A stretch of 64,000 bases of DNA from NCEH01 sp043195095 (GTDB lineage Bacteria > Pseudomonadota > Alphaproteobacteria > Rhizobiales > Xanthobacteraceae). The notes under the pieces were generated by a model. That model did no database searches and was not told the DNA's origin. It saw only the letters and a list, made by a program, of their open reading frames with translations. The stretch lies in assembly GCF_043195095.1 (NCBI RefSeq), contig NZ_JBAFWN010000003.1. One strand, given 5' to 3'. Positions 7,163 to 16,610 of this stretch are shown in pieces (position 1 is the first letter of the stretch; every line of letters starts with the position of its first letter). Both the position numbers and the translations under genes were made by a program.

Positions 7163-8872
7163 ATGACCTCCAACGGCTGGCTTCAGATCGCGATCCTCTT
7201 CTTGGCGGTGGTGGCATGCGCCATCCCGCTCGGTCGCTTCATGGCCCGCGTATTCGCGGGTGAACGCACTTTCCTGTCCCCCGTGCTCGTGCCCGTCGAA
7301 CGCGGTCTTTATCGGCTGGCCGACGTCGACCCCGAAAAGGAACAGGGCTGGACCGCCTATACGCTCGGCATGCTGGCGCTGAACGCCGCCGGCTTCGCCC
7401 TGCTGTATGCGATCCTGCGCCTGCAAGGCGTGCTTCCGGTGAACCCGCAGGGGTTCGGCGCCCTGACGCCGGACCTCGCCTTCAACACGGCGGTCAGCTT
7501 CGTCACCAACACCAATTGGCAGGCCTATGGCGGCGAGACCACCATGAGCAATTTCAGCCAGATGGCGGGGCTGACGGTGCAGAACTTCCTCTCCGCCGCC
7601 ACCGGCATCGCGCTCGCCATCGCCCTGGTGCGCGGCTTCGCCCGCTCCGGCGCGGCGGGGGTGGGCAATTTCTTCGTCGATGCCACCCGCGCGACGCTGT
7701 ACATCCTGCTGCCGCTCGCCTTCGTGACCGCCCTGATCCTGGTGGCCACCGGCATGCCGCAGACCCTGGACGGCTCGTTCGCCGCCACCACGCTCGATGG
7801 CGCGCAGCAGACCATCTCCATCGGCCCGGTCGCCTCGCAGATCGCCATCAAGCAGCTTGGCACCAATGGCGGCGGCTTCTTCAACGTCAATGCCGCCCAT
7901 CCGTTCGAAAATCCCACCGCGCTCGGCAACATGCTGCAAGTGTGGCAGATGCTGGTGATCTCCACCGCCATCGTGTTCGCCTTCGGCCATCTCGTGGGCG
8001 ACAAGCGCCAGGCCAGGGCTCTGATCGCGGTCGTATTCGTGTTGCTGATCGCCGGGGTCGCCGTGGCCTATTGGGCGGAAGCGGCGGGCACGCCCGTGCT
8101 GCAACAAGCGGGGCTCGACCCGGCCGGCGGCAATATGGAAGGCAAGGAAGTGCGCTTCGGCCTCGCGCTCTCGGCGCTGTGGGCGGCGGTGACGACCGGG
8201 CTTTCCTGCGGCGCGGTGAATGCGATGCACGGCTCGTTCACCCCGCTCGGCGGCATGGTGCCGCTGGTGCTGATCAAGCTCGGTGAAATCCTGCCGGGCG
8301 GCGTCGGCTCGGGCCTCTACGGCTTGCTGGTGATGGCCATCATCGCCGTGTTCGTGGCGGGCCTCATGGTGGGGCGCACGCCGGAATATCTCGGCAAGAA
8401 GATCGAGGCCAAGGAAGTGAAGATGGCGGTGCTGGCGAGCCTGGTGCTGCCCATCTTCGTGCTCGGCTTCACGGCGCTCGCCGCCAATCTTTCCGGACCC
8501 GCGGCCGGCATCGGCAACGGCGGACCGCACGGCCTGAGCGAGGTGCTCTATGCCTATGCCTCCGGCACCGGCAACAATGGCTCCGCCTTCGCCTCGCTGT
8601 CGGCGAACACCCCCTGGTGGAACACCACGCTCGGCATCGCCATGCTGTTCGGCCGCTTCGCCTACATCGTGCCGATGATGGCGATCGCCGGCTCGCTCGC
8701 CGCCAAGCCGCGCCTCGCCGCTTCCACCGGCACGTTCCCGACCCATGGGCCGCTGTTCGTGGGCCTCCTCATCGGCGTCATCTTGATCCTCGGTGGTCTG
8801 CAATTCTTCCCCGCGCTCGCCCTCGGCCCGATCGCCGAGCAGGTGCAGATGCTGGCCGGCAAGACCTTCTGA
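7163..8872 (+). CDS. kdpA: Potassium-transporting ATPase potassium-binding subunit
   Basis: 569-residue integral membrane channel-like subunit of the high-affinity KdpFABC pump. It contains the family's selectivity-filter-like repeats, for example SFVTNTNWQAYGGE, IKQLGTNGGGFFNVNAAHPFENPT, TGLSCGAVNAMH and YAYASGTGNNGSAF, spread over about ten hydrophobic segments. Length is normal for KdpA (E. coli 557). The stop is 15 nt before kdpB. Expected to be induced by potassium limitation or osmotic upshift through the KdpDE system encoded at the end of the operon; no binding site was recognised in the upstream region. Confidence 0.98.
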   Translation: MTSNGWLQIAILFLAVVACAIPLGRFMARVFAGERTFLSPVLVPVERGLYRLADVDPEKEQGWTAYTLGMLALNAAGFALLYAILRLQGVLPVNPQGFGALTPDLAFNTAVSFVTNTNWQAYGGETTMSNFSQMAGLTVQNFLSAATGIALAIALVRGFARSGAAGVGNFFVDATRATLYILLPLAFVTALILVATGMPQTLDGSFAATTLDGAQQTISIGPVASQIAIKQLGTNGGGFFNVNAAHPFENPTALGNMLQVWQMLVISTAIVFAFGHLVGDKRQARALIAVVFVLLIAGVAVAYWAEAAGTPVLQQAGLDPAGGNMEGKEVRFGLALSALWAAVTTGLSCGAVNAMHGSFTPLGGMVPLVLIKLGEILPGGVGSGLYGLLVMAIIAVFVAGLMVGRTPEYLGKKIEAKEVKMAVLASLVLPIFVLGFTALAANLSGPAAGIGNGGPHGLSEVLYAYASGTGNNGSAFASLSANTPWWNTTLGIAMLFGRFAYIVPMMAIAGSLAAKPRLAASTGTFPTHGPLFVGLLIGVILILGGLQFFPALALGPIAEQVQMLAGKTF

Positions 8873-8887
8873 GGCACGGAGCACATC

Positions 8888-10939
8888 ATGTCCGCAAAAA
8901 CCGTCTCCTCCATCGTCAGCCCCGACCTGCTCGGCCGGGCCGCCGTCGATGCCATAAAGAAGCTCAATCCGCGCTCCTTGATGAAGAACCCGGTGATCTT
9001 CGTCACCGAAGTGGTGGCGGCGCTCGTCACCGCCCTGTTCCTGCGCGATCTTCTCACCGGCGCGCCGCTGTCCTTCACCGGCCAGATCATGGGCTGGCTG
9101 TGGTTCACCGTGGTGTTCGCCAATTTCGCGGAAGCGGTGGCGGAAGGGCGGGGCCGCGCCCAGGCGGAGAGCCTCAAGCGCGCGCGCACCGACACGGTGG
9201 CGAAGAAGCTCGCCGACCCGAAGAATCGCGAGCGCTTCACCCGCGTCTCCGCGCTGGACCTGAAGGTGGGCGATCTCGTGCTGGTGGAAGCCGGCGACCT
9301 CGTGCCCGGCGACGGCGAGATCATCGAGGGCATCGCCTCGGTGAACGAAGCCGCCATCACGGGCGAGAGCGCCCCCGTCATTCGCGAAAGCGGCGGCGAC
9401 CGCTCGGCTGTCACCGGCGGCACCACCGTGGTGTCGGACTATGTGGTGGTGCGCATCACCGCCGCCGCCGGCTCCTCCTTCCTCGATCGCATGATCGCTT
9501 TGGTGGAAGGCGCCGAACGGCAGAAGACGCCGAACGAGATCGCCCTGACCATCCTGCTGGTGGGCATGACGCTGATCTTCCTCATCACCGTCGTAACGCT
9601 CTATGGCCTCGGCCTTTATGGCGGCACGCAACTGGCGGTGCCGGTGCTGGTGGCCCTGCTGGTCACCTTGATCCCAACCACCATCGGCGGCCTGCTCTCG
9701 GCCATCGGCATCGCCGGCATGGACCGCCTGGTGCGCCACAATGTGCTGGCCATGTCCGGCCGCGCGGTGGAGGCGGCGGGCGATGTGGACACCCTGCTGC
9801 TGGACAAGACCGGCACCATCACCTTCGGCAACCGCATGGCCACCGAAATCATCCCGGTTCCGGGCGTGAGCGCGCGGGAAGTGACGCAAGCAGCGGTGCT
9901 GGCTTCGCTGGCCGACGAGACGGCGGAAGGGCGCTCCATCCTTGCCCTGGCGCGGGAGACCTTCGGCATCGACGTGACGGTGGTGCCCGATGGCGCGAGC
10001 TTCGTGCCCTTCTCCGCCGCCACCCGCATCTCCGGCATCGACCTTGAGGGTCGCAAGGTGCGCAAGGGCGCGGTGGATGCGGTGCGCCGCTTCGTCTCCG
10101 AGGGCGCGACCGGCACGGTGAGCGAGCCGGCCGAGTTCAAGGCGGCGGTGGATCGCATCGCCCGTTCCGGCGGCACGCCGCTGGGGCTCGCGGAAGGCGG
10201 TCGCCTGCTCGGCGTCATCCATCTGAAGGACGTGGTGAAGCCCGACATCAAGGAGCGCTTCGCCGAGCTGCGCCGCATGGGCATCCGCACGGTGATGGTG
10301 ACGGGGGATAATCCCGTGACCGCCGCCGCCATCGCCTCCGAGGCCGGCGTCGACGATTTCATCGCCGAGGCCACCCCGCAGGACAAGCTGAGCTATATCC
10401 GCAACGAGCAGCGGCAAGGCCGGCTGGTGGCCATGTGCGGCGACGGCACCAATGATGCGCCCGCTTTGGCGCAGGCGGACGTGGGCGTGGCCATGCAGAC
10501 CGGCACCCAGGCCGCCCGCGAGGCCGGCAACATGGTGGATCTCGACAGCGATCCCACCAAGCTCATCGAGATCGTCGGCATCGGCAAGCAGCTGCTGATG
10601 ACGCGCGGCGCGCTGACCACCTTCTCCATCGCCAACGATGTGGCGAAATATTTCGCCATCATCCCGGCGTTGTTCATCGTCGCCATCCCGGAATTGAGCG
10701 TGCTCAACATCATGGGCCTGTCGACGCCGCAGAGCGCCATTCTCTCGGCGGTGATCTTCAACGCCCTGATCATCATCGCGCTGATCCCGCTGGCGTTGCG
10801 GGGCGTGCCCTACACGCCCGCCAGCGCGGAGCGTGTGCTTGCCCGCAACCTGTTGATCTACGGCCTCGGCGGCATCCTGGTGCCCTTCATCGGCATCAAG
10901 CTGATCGACCTCGCCGTGACCGCCCTTGGTCTTGCTTGA
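8888..10939 (+). CDS. kdpB: Potassium-transporting ATPase ATP-binding subunit
   Basis: 683-residue P-type ATPase that energises KdpA. The phosphorylation motif DKTGTITFGN has its Asp at residue 306, matching Asp307 of E. coli KdpB. Also visible are the actuator motif TGES (AAITGESAPV), the nucleotide-binding segment VRKGAVDAV, MVTGDNPVTA and the hinge GDGTNDAPALAQADVG. The transmembrane segments flank these in the usual order. ATG at 8888 follows a GGCACGGAGC stretch that can act as ribosome binding site. A 43-nt gap with two copies of a 15-nt unit (10942-10956, 10958-10972) separates it from kdpC. Confidence 0.98.
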   Translation: MSAKTVSSIVSPDLLGRAAVDAIKKLNPRSLMKNPVIFVTEVVAALVTALFLRDLLTGAPLSFTGQIMGWLWFTVVFANFAEAVAEGRGRAQAESLKRARTDTVAKKLADPKNRERFTRVSALDLKVGDLVLVEAGDLVPGDGEIIEGIASVNEAAITGESAPVIRESGGDRSAVTGGTTVVSDYVVVRITAAAGSSFLDRMIALVEGAERQKTPNEIALTILLVGMTLIFLITVVTLYGLGLYGGTQLAVPVLVALLVTLIPTTIGGLLSAIGIAGMDRLVRHNVLAMSGRAVEAAGDVDTLLLDKTGTITFGNRMATEIIPVPGVSAREVTQAAVLASLADETAEGRSILALARETFGIDVTVVPDGASFVPFSAATRISGIDLEGRKVRKGAVDAVRRFVSEGATGTVSEPAEFKAAVDRIARSGGTPLGLAEGGRLLGVIHLKDVVKPDIKERFAELRRMGIRTVMVTGDNPVTAAAIASEAGVDDFIAEATPQDKLSYIRNEQRQGRLVAMCGDGTNDAPALAQADVGVAMQTGTQAAREAGNMVDLDSDPTKLIEIVGIGKQLLMTRGALTTFSIANDVAKYFAIIPALFIVAIPELSVLNIMGLSTPQSAILSAVIFNALIIIALIPLALRGVPYTPASAERVLARNLLIYGLGGILVPFIGIKLIDLAVTALGLA

Positions 10940-10982
10940 ACTTGGCCTCGCCTGAATTTGGCCTCGCCTGAAGGAGGCGCCT

Positions 10983-11546
10983 ATGTTGTCCCAGCTTCGC
11001 CCCGCCATCGTCCTGGTTGCCGCATTCACGGTGATCACGGGCATTGCCTATCCGCTCGCCGTCACCGGCGTCGCCCAACTGGCCTTCCCGGCCGCCGCGA
11101 ACGGCAGCCGGATCGAACGCAACGGCATCATCGTCGGCTCCGCCTTGATCGGCCAGAAGACCGAGAGCGCCGGCTATTTCCATCCCCGGCCCTCGGCGGC
11201 CGGAGACGGCTATGACGCGTCCAATTCCTCCGGCAGCAATCTCGCGCCCACCAGCGCCAAGCTGAAGGATCGGATCGTCGCCGATGTCGCGGCGCTCCGC
11301 GCGGAAGGCATCACCGGCGAAATTCCCGCCGATGCCGTCACCACCTCCGCCAGCGGGCTCGATCCGCACATCTCTCCGGCCTATGCGCAGGATCAGGTGA
11401 AGCGCGTCGCCGCCGCCCGCAACCTTCCGGAAGACAAGGTGCGGCAGGTGGTGGCGCAGGCCATCGAGCCGCGCGAACTCGGCATTTTCGGCGAGCCGCG
11501 CGTGAACGTGCTGAAACTCAACCTCGCGCTGGACGCGCAAAAATGA
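10983..11546 (+). CDS. kdpC: Potassium-transporting ATPase KdpC subunit
   Basis: 187-residue single-span periplasmic subunit. An N-terminal transmembrane helix (AIVLVAAFTVITGIAYPLAV) is followed by the signature regions FHPRPSAAGDGYDASNSSGSN and SASGLDPHISPAYAQDQ, then the conserved tail FGEPRVNVLKLNLALD. The family helps ATP binding to KdpB. AAGGAGG (10971-10977) lies just upstream of ATG 10983. Length agrees with the family (about 190). Confidence 0.97.
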   Translation: MLSQLRPAIVLVAAFTVITGIAYPLAVTGVAQLAFPAAANGSRIERNGIIVGSALIGQKTESAGYFHPRPSAAGDGYDASNSSGSNLAPTSAKLKDRIVADVAALRAEGITGEIPADAVTTSASGLDPHISPAYAQDQVKRVAAARNLPEDKVRQVVAQAIEPRELGIFGEPRVNVLKLNLALDAQK

Positions 11547-11557
11547 TTGCCACGGGC

Positions 11558-11586
11558 GGGCCGGTCCGCGAAGGATCGGCCGGCCC
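11558..11586 (+). promoter_or_regulatory. GC-rich hairpin between kdpC and kdpD
   Basis: GGGCCGG (11558-11564) pairs with CCGGCCC (11580-11586) around a 15-nt loop that can extend the stem slightly (TCC/GGA). There is no run of T after it, so it is not a convincing terminator. It may shift the ratio of pump to sensor transcripts by pausing, processing or mRNA stabilisation. Confidence 0.35.
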
Positions 11587-11631
11587 GTCTTCGCCCCACC
11601 GCCCCAGAGAGCACCAACAAGGGACTTGAAA

Positions 11632-14319
11632 GTGCAGGACAAGCCGCGCGCGTCTCCCGATGCCCTCCTCGCCAAGGCCGCGCGCGAGGGCAAGGGAAAG
11701 CTGCGCGTGTTTCTCGGCGCCGCGCCCGGCGTCGGAAAGACCTATGCCATGTGCCAGGCCGCGCGCGCGGCGAAGGAGAGCGGCACGGATGTGGTGGCCG
11801 GCATCGTCGAGACCCACGGACGGCGCGAGACCGAGGCGATCACGCAGGGGCTGGAGACCTTGCCCCGCAAATCCATCGCCTATCGCGGCCGCCTCGTGCC
11901 GGAATTCGATCTCGATGCCGCCTTGGCGCGCCGCCCCGCGCTGCTGCTGGTGGACGAATATGCCCATACCAACGTCCCAGGCAGCCGCCATCCCAAGCGC
12001 TGGCAGGATGTGCGCGACATTCTCGACGCCGGCATCGACGTGTGGACCACGCTCAACATCCAGCATCTGGAGAGCCTCAACGAGGTGGTGCAGCGCATCT
12101 CCGGCGTGCGGGTGCGCGAGACGGTGCCGGACACCGCGCTCCAGGAGGCGGACGAAGTGGTGATGGTGGACCTGCCGCCCGACGAGCTGCTGAAGCGGCT
12201 CGCCGAGGGCAAGATCTATATCCAGGACACCGCCGCGCGGGCGATCGAGAATTTCTTCAAGCCCACCAATCTCACCGCCTTGCGCGAACTCGCTCTGCGC
12301 CGGGTGGCCGCCCGGGTGGACAGCGACCTCGTCGAGCATATGCAGGGCGGCGCCATCGAGGGGCCGTGGGCGGCGGGGGAACGCATTCTCGTCTGCGTCG
12401 GTCCCGACGCCTCGGCCCAGCGGGTGGTGCGCGAGGCGAAGCGCCTCGCCGATCTTGCCGACGCACCATGGTTCGCCATCACCGTGGAGCGCCCCGGCGC
12501 GTTGCCGAGCCTTGCCGAACGCCAGCGCATCCAGGAGGCGCTGCGCCTCGCGGAAAGCCTCGGCGCCGAGACGCGGGCGCTGGTGGGCAACGATCTGGTG
12601 GCGGAGCTGCTGCGCTTCGCGCGGTTCGAGAATGTGACGCAGATCGTGGTGGCGCAGGCGCGCCCCTCACGCCTCAACCGCCTGTTCTGGCGCACGCTCG
12701 CCGATGCCCTGGTCCGCAAGGCGCGGGGTATCGCGGTGCATGTGGTGACGTTCGGTGAGGAAAACGAAGCGCCGCAAGTCCGCCAGCCGAGGCCCGCCGC
12801 GCCCCATGGCGATACGCTCGGCTATGTGGTGGCCGCGGGCTCCGTGGCGCTTGCGACGATCGCGGGGGAGGGGCTCACGAAATTGGTGGCGCTGCCGAAC
12901 GTGTCGATGGTGTATCTGCTGGCGGTGCTGGTGCCGGCGATCCAGTTCGGCGTGCGGGCGGCGGTGTTCGCCTCGCTGCTGTCGGCGCTGACCTATAATT
13001 TCTTCTTCATCGACCCAGTCTACACCTTCACCATCGCGCGGCCGCACGAATTGCTCGCGCTGACCATCTTCCTCATCATCGCAGTGCTGATTTCGGCGGT
13101 GGCCGGGCGCTCGCGCGAGCGGGCGGAAGCGGCGGCGATCCGCATGCGCGCGGCGCGGCGGCTTTACGAATTCACTCGTAAGCTCTCCGCTTTGGTGGAC
13201 TCCGGCGCGGTGGCGGAGGCGGCGGCTTCCGAGATCCAGACCATTCTCGGCCGCTCCACCGCCATTCTCGTGCCGCACGGGACGCAGATGTCGCTGGCGG
13301 CGGCCTGGCCGCCGGAAGACCGGCTCGATACCGCCTCCATGAGCGCGGCACGCTGGGCCCTGGAGCGCAACGAGCCGGCCGGTGCCGGCACCGGCACCTT
13401 GCCGAGCGTGCCCTGGCTGTTCCTGCCGCTACGCGCCCGCAACGCTCAGGTGGGCGTGATCGGCATCGAATGCGCGGGACCGTTAGGTCCGCTCGATCCG
13501 GAATCGGCGGTCTTGCTCGACACGCTCGCCGACCAGACGGCGGTCGCGCTCGACCGCTCGGCCCTCGCCGACGAGATGGCCGGCGTGAAATCGGCGGCCG
13601 AGACGGAGCGGGTGCGCAATATCCTGCTCGCCTCCATCAGCCACGATTTCCGCACGCCGCTTTCCTCCATCCTGGGGGCCGCGACCGCGCTCATCGACTA
13701 TGGCACCCGCATCGCCCCGGAGCAGCGGCGCGATCTCCTTTCGCAGGTCCGCGAGGAGGCAGAGCATCTGGACGGCATGGTGCGCAATCTGCTCTCCATG
13801 ACGCGTCTGGAAGCTGGCGCGCTCGATCTGCGGCGCGACTGGACCGATATCAACGAAGTCATCAATCAGGCGGTCGCGCTCGCCAAGCGGCGTGGCGCCA
13901 CGCAATTGTTCGCGGTGGAGAGCGAAAAGGACCTGCCGCTGGTGTTCGCGGACCAGATCCTGCTGAACCAGGCGCTTGCGAACGTGGTGGGCAATGCGGT
14001 GCGCTATGCCGGCCCCGGTGCCCATGTAGTGCTGGCGGCGCGGCGCGTTGGTGATGCGCTGGAAATCTCCGTCACCGACGACGGCCCGGGCATCGCGCCA
14101 GATCTTCTGCCCCATGTGTTCGAAAAGTTCGTGCGCGCCGTGCGCGAGGGCGCTGATGGCGGGGAGGGCTCCGGCCTGGGGCTCGCCATTGCCAAGGGCA
14201 TCGTCGAGGCCCATGGCGGAAAGGTGCGCGCGGAAAGCCCAGTGGATGACGACCGGCGCGGCGCGCGGATCATTTTTTCGCTTCCCATCGGCGGCGCGCC
14301 CGCCGCCGCGGCGGTATGA
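11632..14319 (+). CDS. kdpD: Sensor histidine kinase KdpD
   Basis: About 895 residues, the full KdpD architecture: N-terminal KdpD domain with Walker A GAAPGVGKT (29-37) and Walker B-like LLLVDEYAHTN, a UspA-like domain (ILVCVGPDASAQRVVREAKRL), four transmembrane helices around residues 400-500, a GAF-like domain, then the kinase core with phospho-acceptor His671 (ASISHDFRTPLSSI), N box (NVVGNAVRY) and G boxes (DDGPGIAP; GSGLGLAIAKG). GTG 11632 is preferred over TTG 11626 because AAGGGA lies 7 nt before it and the family begins just ahead of KLRVFLGAAPG. It controls KdpE, encoded 10 nt downstream. Confidence 0.97.
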   Translation: MQDKPRASPDALLAKAAREGKGKLRVFLGAAPGVGKTYAMCQAARAAKESGTDVVAGIVETHGRRETEAITQGLETLPRKSIAYRGRLVPEFDLDAALARRPALLLVDEYAHTNVPGSRHPKRWQDVRDILDAGIDVWTTLNIQHLESLNEVVQRISGVRVRETVPDTALQEADEVVMVDLPPDELLKRLAEGKIYIQDTAARAIENFFKPTNLTALRELALRRVAARVDSDLVEHMQGGAIEGPWAAGERILVCVGPDASAQRVVREAKRLADLADAPWFAITVERPGALPSLAERQRIQEALRLAESLGAETRALVGNDLVAELLRFARFENVTQIVVAQARPSRLNRLFWRTLADALVRKARGIAVHVVTFGEENEAPQVRQPRPAAPHGDTLGYVVAAGSVALATIAGEGLTKLVALPNVSMVYLLAVLVPAIQFGVRAAVFASLLSALTYNFFFIDPVYTFTIARPHELLALTIFLIIAVLISAVAGRSRERAEAAAIRMRAARRLYEFTRKLSALVDSGAVAEAAASEIQTILGRSTAILVPHGTQMSLAAAWPPEDRLDTASMSAARWALERNEPAGAGTGTLPSVPWLFLPLRARNAQVGVIGIECAGPLGPLDPESAVLLDTLADQTAVALDRSALADEMAGVKSAAETERVRNILLASISHDFRTPLSSILGAATALIDYGTRIAPEQRRDLLSQVREEAEHLDGMVRNLLSMTRLEAGALDLRRDWTDINEVINQAVALAKRRGATQLFAVESEKDLPLVFADQILLNQALANVVGNAVRYAGPGAHVVLAARRVGDALEISVTDDGPGIAPDLLPHVFEKFVRAVREGADGGEGSGLGLAIAKGIVEAHGGKVRAESPVDDDRRGARIIFSLPIGGAPAAAAV

Positions 14320-14329
14320 GGACGGTGCC

Positions 14330-15019
14330 ATGAGCCTCGGCAAGATCCTGGTGGTGGACGACGAGCCGGCGATCCATCGCTTTCTCGCCCCGGCCCTGAT
14401 GGCCGCCGGCTATGAGGTGGCGGCGGCGGAAGACGGCGGCCGCGCCTTGCGCGAAATCGCGACACATCCCCCCGACGCGGTGGTGCTCGACCTCGGCTTG
14501 CCGGACATGGACGGCAAGGACGTGATCCGCCGTCTGCGCGGCTGGTCGCAGGTGCCGGTGATCGTCCTGTCCGCCCGCGACCGCGAGGCGGAGAAGATCG
14601 AGGCGCTGGACCTCGGTGCCGATGATTTCGTCAATAAGCCGTTCGGCATCGGAGAACTGATGGCGCGCATCCGCGCCGCCTTGCGCCATCGCGCTGGCGA
14701 CGTCTCGGAAGACCCGATCCTGCGTGTTGGGGCGATCGAGATTGACCGTGCGCGCCATCGCGTGACGCGCGACGGGGAGGATGTGAAGCTGACGCCGAAA
14801 GAGTTCGATCTGCTGGTGTTTCTCGCCCGCCACGAGGGCAAGGTGGTGACGCACCATCAGCTGCTCACCAATGTGTGGGGCCCCGCGCACGGGCAGGATA
14901 CACAATATCTGCGGGTCTATGTGGGACAATTGCGCCAGAAGCTGGAGCTGGACCCGAGCGCGCCCACCCTCATTCTCACCGAGCCGGGCATCGGCTATCG
15001 CGCCGGCACCATGGGATAA
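14330..15019 (+). CDS. kdpE: Response regulator KdpE
   Basis: 229-residue OmpR/PhoB-type regulator that activates kdp expression. The receiver domain shows the acidic pair (VVDDEPAIH), phospho-acceptor Asp54 (VVLDLGLPDMDG) and Lys103 (VNKPFG). The C-terminal winged helix contains LTPKEFDLLVFLARHEGKVV and the terminal TEPGIGYR typical of KdpE. ATG 14330 has GAGGACGG just upstream. A longer in-frame extension into kdpD is a read-through of the kdpD frame region and not real. Confidence 0.97.
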   Translation: MSLGKILVVDDEPAIHRFLAPALMAAGYEVAAAEDGGRALREIATHPPDAVVLDLGLPDMDGKDVIRRLRGWSQVPVIVLSARDREAEKIEALDLGADDFVNKPFGIGELMARIRAALRHRAGDVSEDPILRVGAIEIDRARHRVTRDGEDVKLTPKEFDLLVFLARHEGKVVTHHQLLTNVWGPAHGQDTQYLRVYVGQLRQKLELDPSAPTLILTEPGIGYRAGTMG

Positions 15020-15082
15020 GGGCGCGAGCCGGAAAGGGGCGAAGCGCGATGGCGCGGTCTTTTAGCCCGGAGCCGGGCGGGT

Positions 15083-15106
15083 GCCCGTCGCGTTGACGTG
15101 ACGGGC
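15083..15106. terminator. Inverted repeat between convergent kdpE and a small gene
   Basis: GCCCGTC (15083-15089) pairs with GACGGGC (15100-15106). It sits between the ends of two convergent genes, where a bidirectional terminator is expected, but no T tract follows on either strand, so factor-independent termination is doubtful. Confidence 0.3.
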
Positions 15107-15130
15107 GATGTCGCAGGCGGGGCCGCGCGC

Positions 15131-15403
15131 TCAGGCGGCGTGCGAATAGGCCCCGAACCGCTGCTCCGATAGCCCGAACGCCTGCGACCAGGTTTCGAAC
15201 GCGACCCAGGCGCGGGCCCGCATTTCCGGCGTGCGGGCGTGCTCCATCTGGGCCAGGAGCATTTCGGCATATTCTCCCACTTCGTCCATCTCATGGGCAT
15301 GCAGGAAGCCGATGGCATCCTCCAGGCCGCGGACGTGATGGTCTTCCCCGCCAATGAAAATACGCAGCGGACGCAACACGTTACTTGGGGATTGTGTTTG
15401 CAT
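15131..15403 (-). CDS. Small DUF982-like protein
   Basis: 90-residue cytoplasmic protein. The start at 15403 is set by GGAGG 6 nt upstream. The pattern of a beta-rich start (RPLRIFIGGEDHHVRGLEDAIGFLH) followed by two helices and an AR.W.AFE.W motif (RARAWVAFETWSQAFGL) resembles DUF982 proteins, which are frequent in Hyphomicrobiales and functionally uncharacterised. I could not confirm family membership. A longer in-frame reading to 15655 lacks a ribosome binding site and codon bias. Confidence 0.65.
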   Translation of the reverse strand: MQTQSPSNVLRPLRIFIGGEDHHVRGLEDAIGFLHAHEMDEVGEYAEMLLAQMEHARTPEMRARAWVAFETWSQAFGLSEQRFGAYSHAA

Positions 15404-15674
15404 CTTATTCCCTCCAAGGTCACGCTTCGCCGCTCCCAGCCGCCCAATACCCGCCGTTCGCGCAAGGGCGCGACGCCTGAATCCGGGCGACAAGGAGTGT
15501 GTGCCCGCAGGGTCTTCGCCTGTGGGACAACACGGCTTAAACGCGCGTGCACCTCTCAGGTTCCACCCGTGTGGAAGAAAATTCAAACGCATTTTCGTAG
15601 AAAAAATGGTGCGCTGCGATGGTGCTGGGTGAGGTGAATGATGCCTGCGGCACACGGCGCGAGACTACGAAAAC

Positions 15675-15750
15675 TGGTGGGCCCGGCAGGACTCGAACCT
15701 GCAACCAGACCGTTATGAGCGGTCAGCTCTAACCGTTGAGCTACAGGCCC
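15675..15750 (-). tRNA. tRNA-Ile2 (CAU anticodon, lysidine-modified type)
   Basis: 76-nt cloverleaf on the minus strand including an encoded CCA end (15675-15677). Acceptor stem GGGCCTG/CGGGCCC, D arm with AGCTCAACGGTTAGAGCT, anticodon stem GACCG/CGGTC with loop CTCATAA (anticodon CAT at 15717-15715), and T arm GCAGG-TTCGAGT-CCTGC. A CAU tRNA with the loop CUCAUAA is the typical Ile2 species, whose C34 is converted to lysidine by TilS to read AUA, rather than a methionine tRNA. Confidence 0.93.
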
Positions 15751-15867
15751 CCCGCACGTTCCTATCAATCCCGAGCCGTGTGAACAACCGGGACAAGCGC
15801 GGCTTCGCCCCATTGGTGCCGCCTTCCCACAGTGCTGTGGGGCGGCACACACCCAGCGGAGCGTTCC

Positions 15868-16608
15868 ATGCCCTTTCCCATGTCCCGGCGTCGCGTCTTT
15901 TCCGGCGGCGTTCTCGCCGCCTTCGCGCTCTGCGCCGTGCTCGATGCTCCGGCGGCGCGGGCGGAAGATCTATCGCGCGCGACCTTGACGGTGGTCGGGC
16001 AGGGCGAAGCCAGGGCTGCGCCGGACATGGCGAGCCTGTCCACCGGCGTCGTGACCGTGTCGAAGACCGCCGAGGAGGCCCTCGCCGGCAATTCCAAGAG
16101 CGTGGCGGATGTGATCGCCGCCATAAAGGACGCCGGCGTCGAGGCGAAGGACCTCGTCACCTCGGGCTTTTCGATCCAGCCGCAATATACCTATCCCCAG
16201 CAGGGCCAGCGCGAAGCGCCGCGCCTGACGGGCTACGAAGTGCGCAATACGGTCAATGTGAAGGTGCGCGACCTGTCGACCCTCGGCGGGCTTTTGGACA
16301 AATTGGTCCAGGCGGGCGCCAATCAGGCCAGCGGCCTGAGCTTCACGCTCCAGGACCCGAGCGCCATCGAGCGGCAGGCGCGCCTTGCCGCGATCCAGGA
16401 CGCCAAGGCTCAGGCGCAGAGCCTCGCCGAAGCGACAGGGCTGCGCCTCGTGCGCATTCGCAGCATCAGCCCGCAGCCGGACTTCGGCTTGGTCGCGCCC
16501 GCGCCCATGATGATGAAGGCCGAGGCGCGGGCCGCGGTGCCGGTCCAGGCGGGCGAGACCACTGCCCATGCCCAGATCACCATCGTCTATGATGCCGAGC
16601 CGCGCTGA
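15868..16608 (+). CDS. SIMPL-domain (DUF541) exported protein
   Basis: 246 residues. Signal peptide: MSRRRVF then a hydrophobic stretch ending PAARAE. The rest is the SIMPL/DUF541 fold: LTVVGQGEARAAPDMASLSTGV at the start, YEVRNTVNVKVRDLSTLGGLLDKLVQAGANQASGLSF in the middle and a C-terminal strand AHAQITIVYD. These oligomeric periplasmic proteins are linked to oxidative-stress protection in some bacteria, but the biochemical role is unsettled. GGAG lies 7 nt before ATG 15868; ATG 15880 is an alternative. It follows the tRNA gene divergently and ends 3 nt from the convergent lipid-kinase gene. Confidence 0.88.
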   Translation: MPFPMSRRRVFSGGVLAAFALCAVLDAPAARAEDLSRATLTVVGQGEARAAPDMASLSTGVVTVSKTAEEALAGNSKSVADVIAAIKDAGVEAKDLVTSGFSIQPQYTYPQQGQREAPRLTGYEVRNTVNVKVRDLSTLGGLLDKLVQAGANQASGLSFTLQDPSAIERQARLAAIQDAKAQAQSLAEATGLRLVRIRSISPQPDFGLVAPAPMMMKAEARAAVPVQAGETTAHAQITIVYDAEPR

Positions 16609-16610
16609 GG

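Noticed and set aside
6944..11044. 1366-codon minus-strand open frame across kdpF-A-B
   Set aside because: Extreme His/Gly/Asp/Arg composition and perfect antisense overlap with recognisable kdp genes; an artefact of high third-position GC.
15131..15655. Longer version (174 residues) of the DUF982-like protein
   Set aside because: The extra N-terminal part lacks coding character and a ribosome binding site, while GGAGG precedes the internal ATG at 15403.
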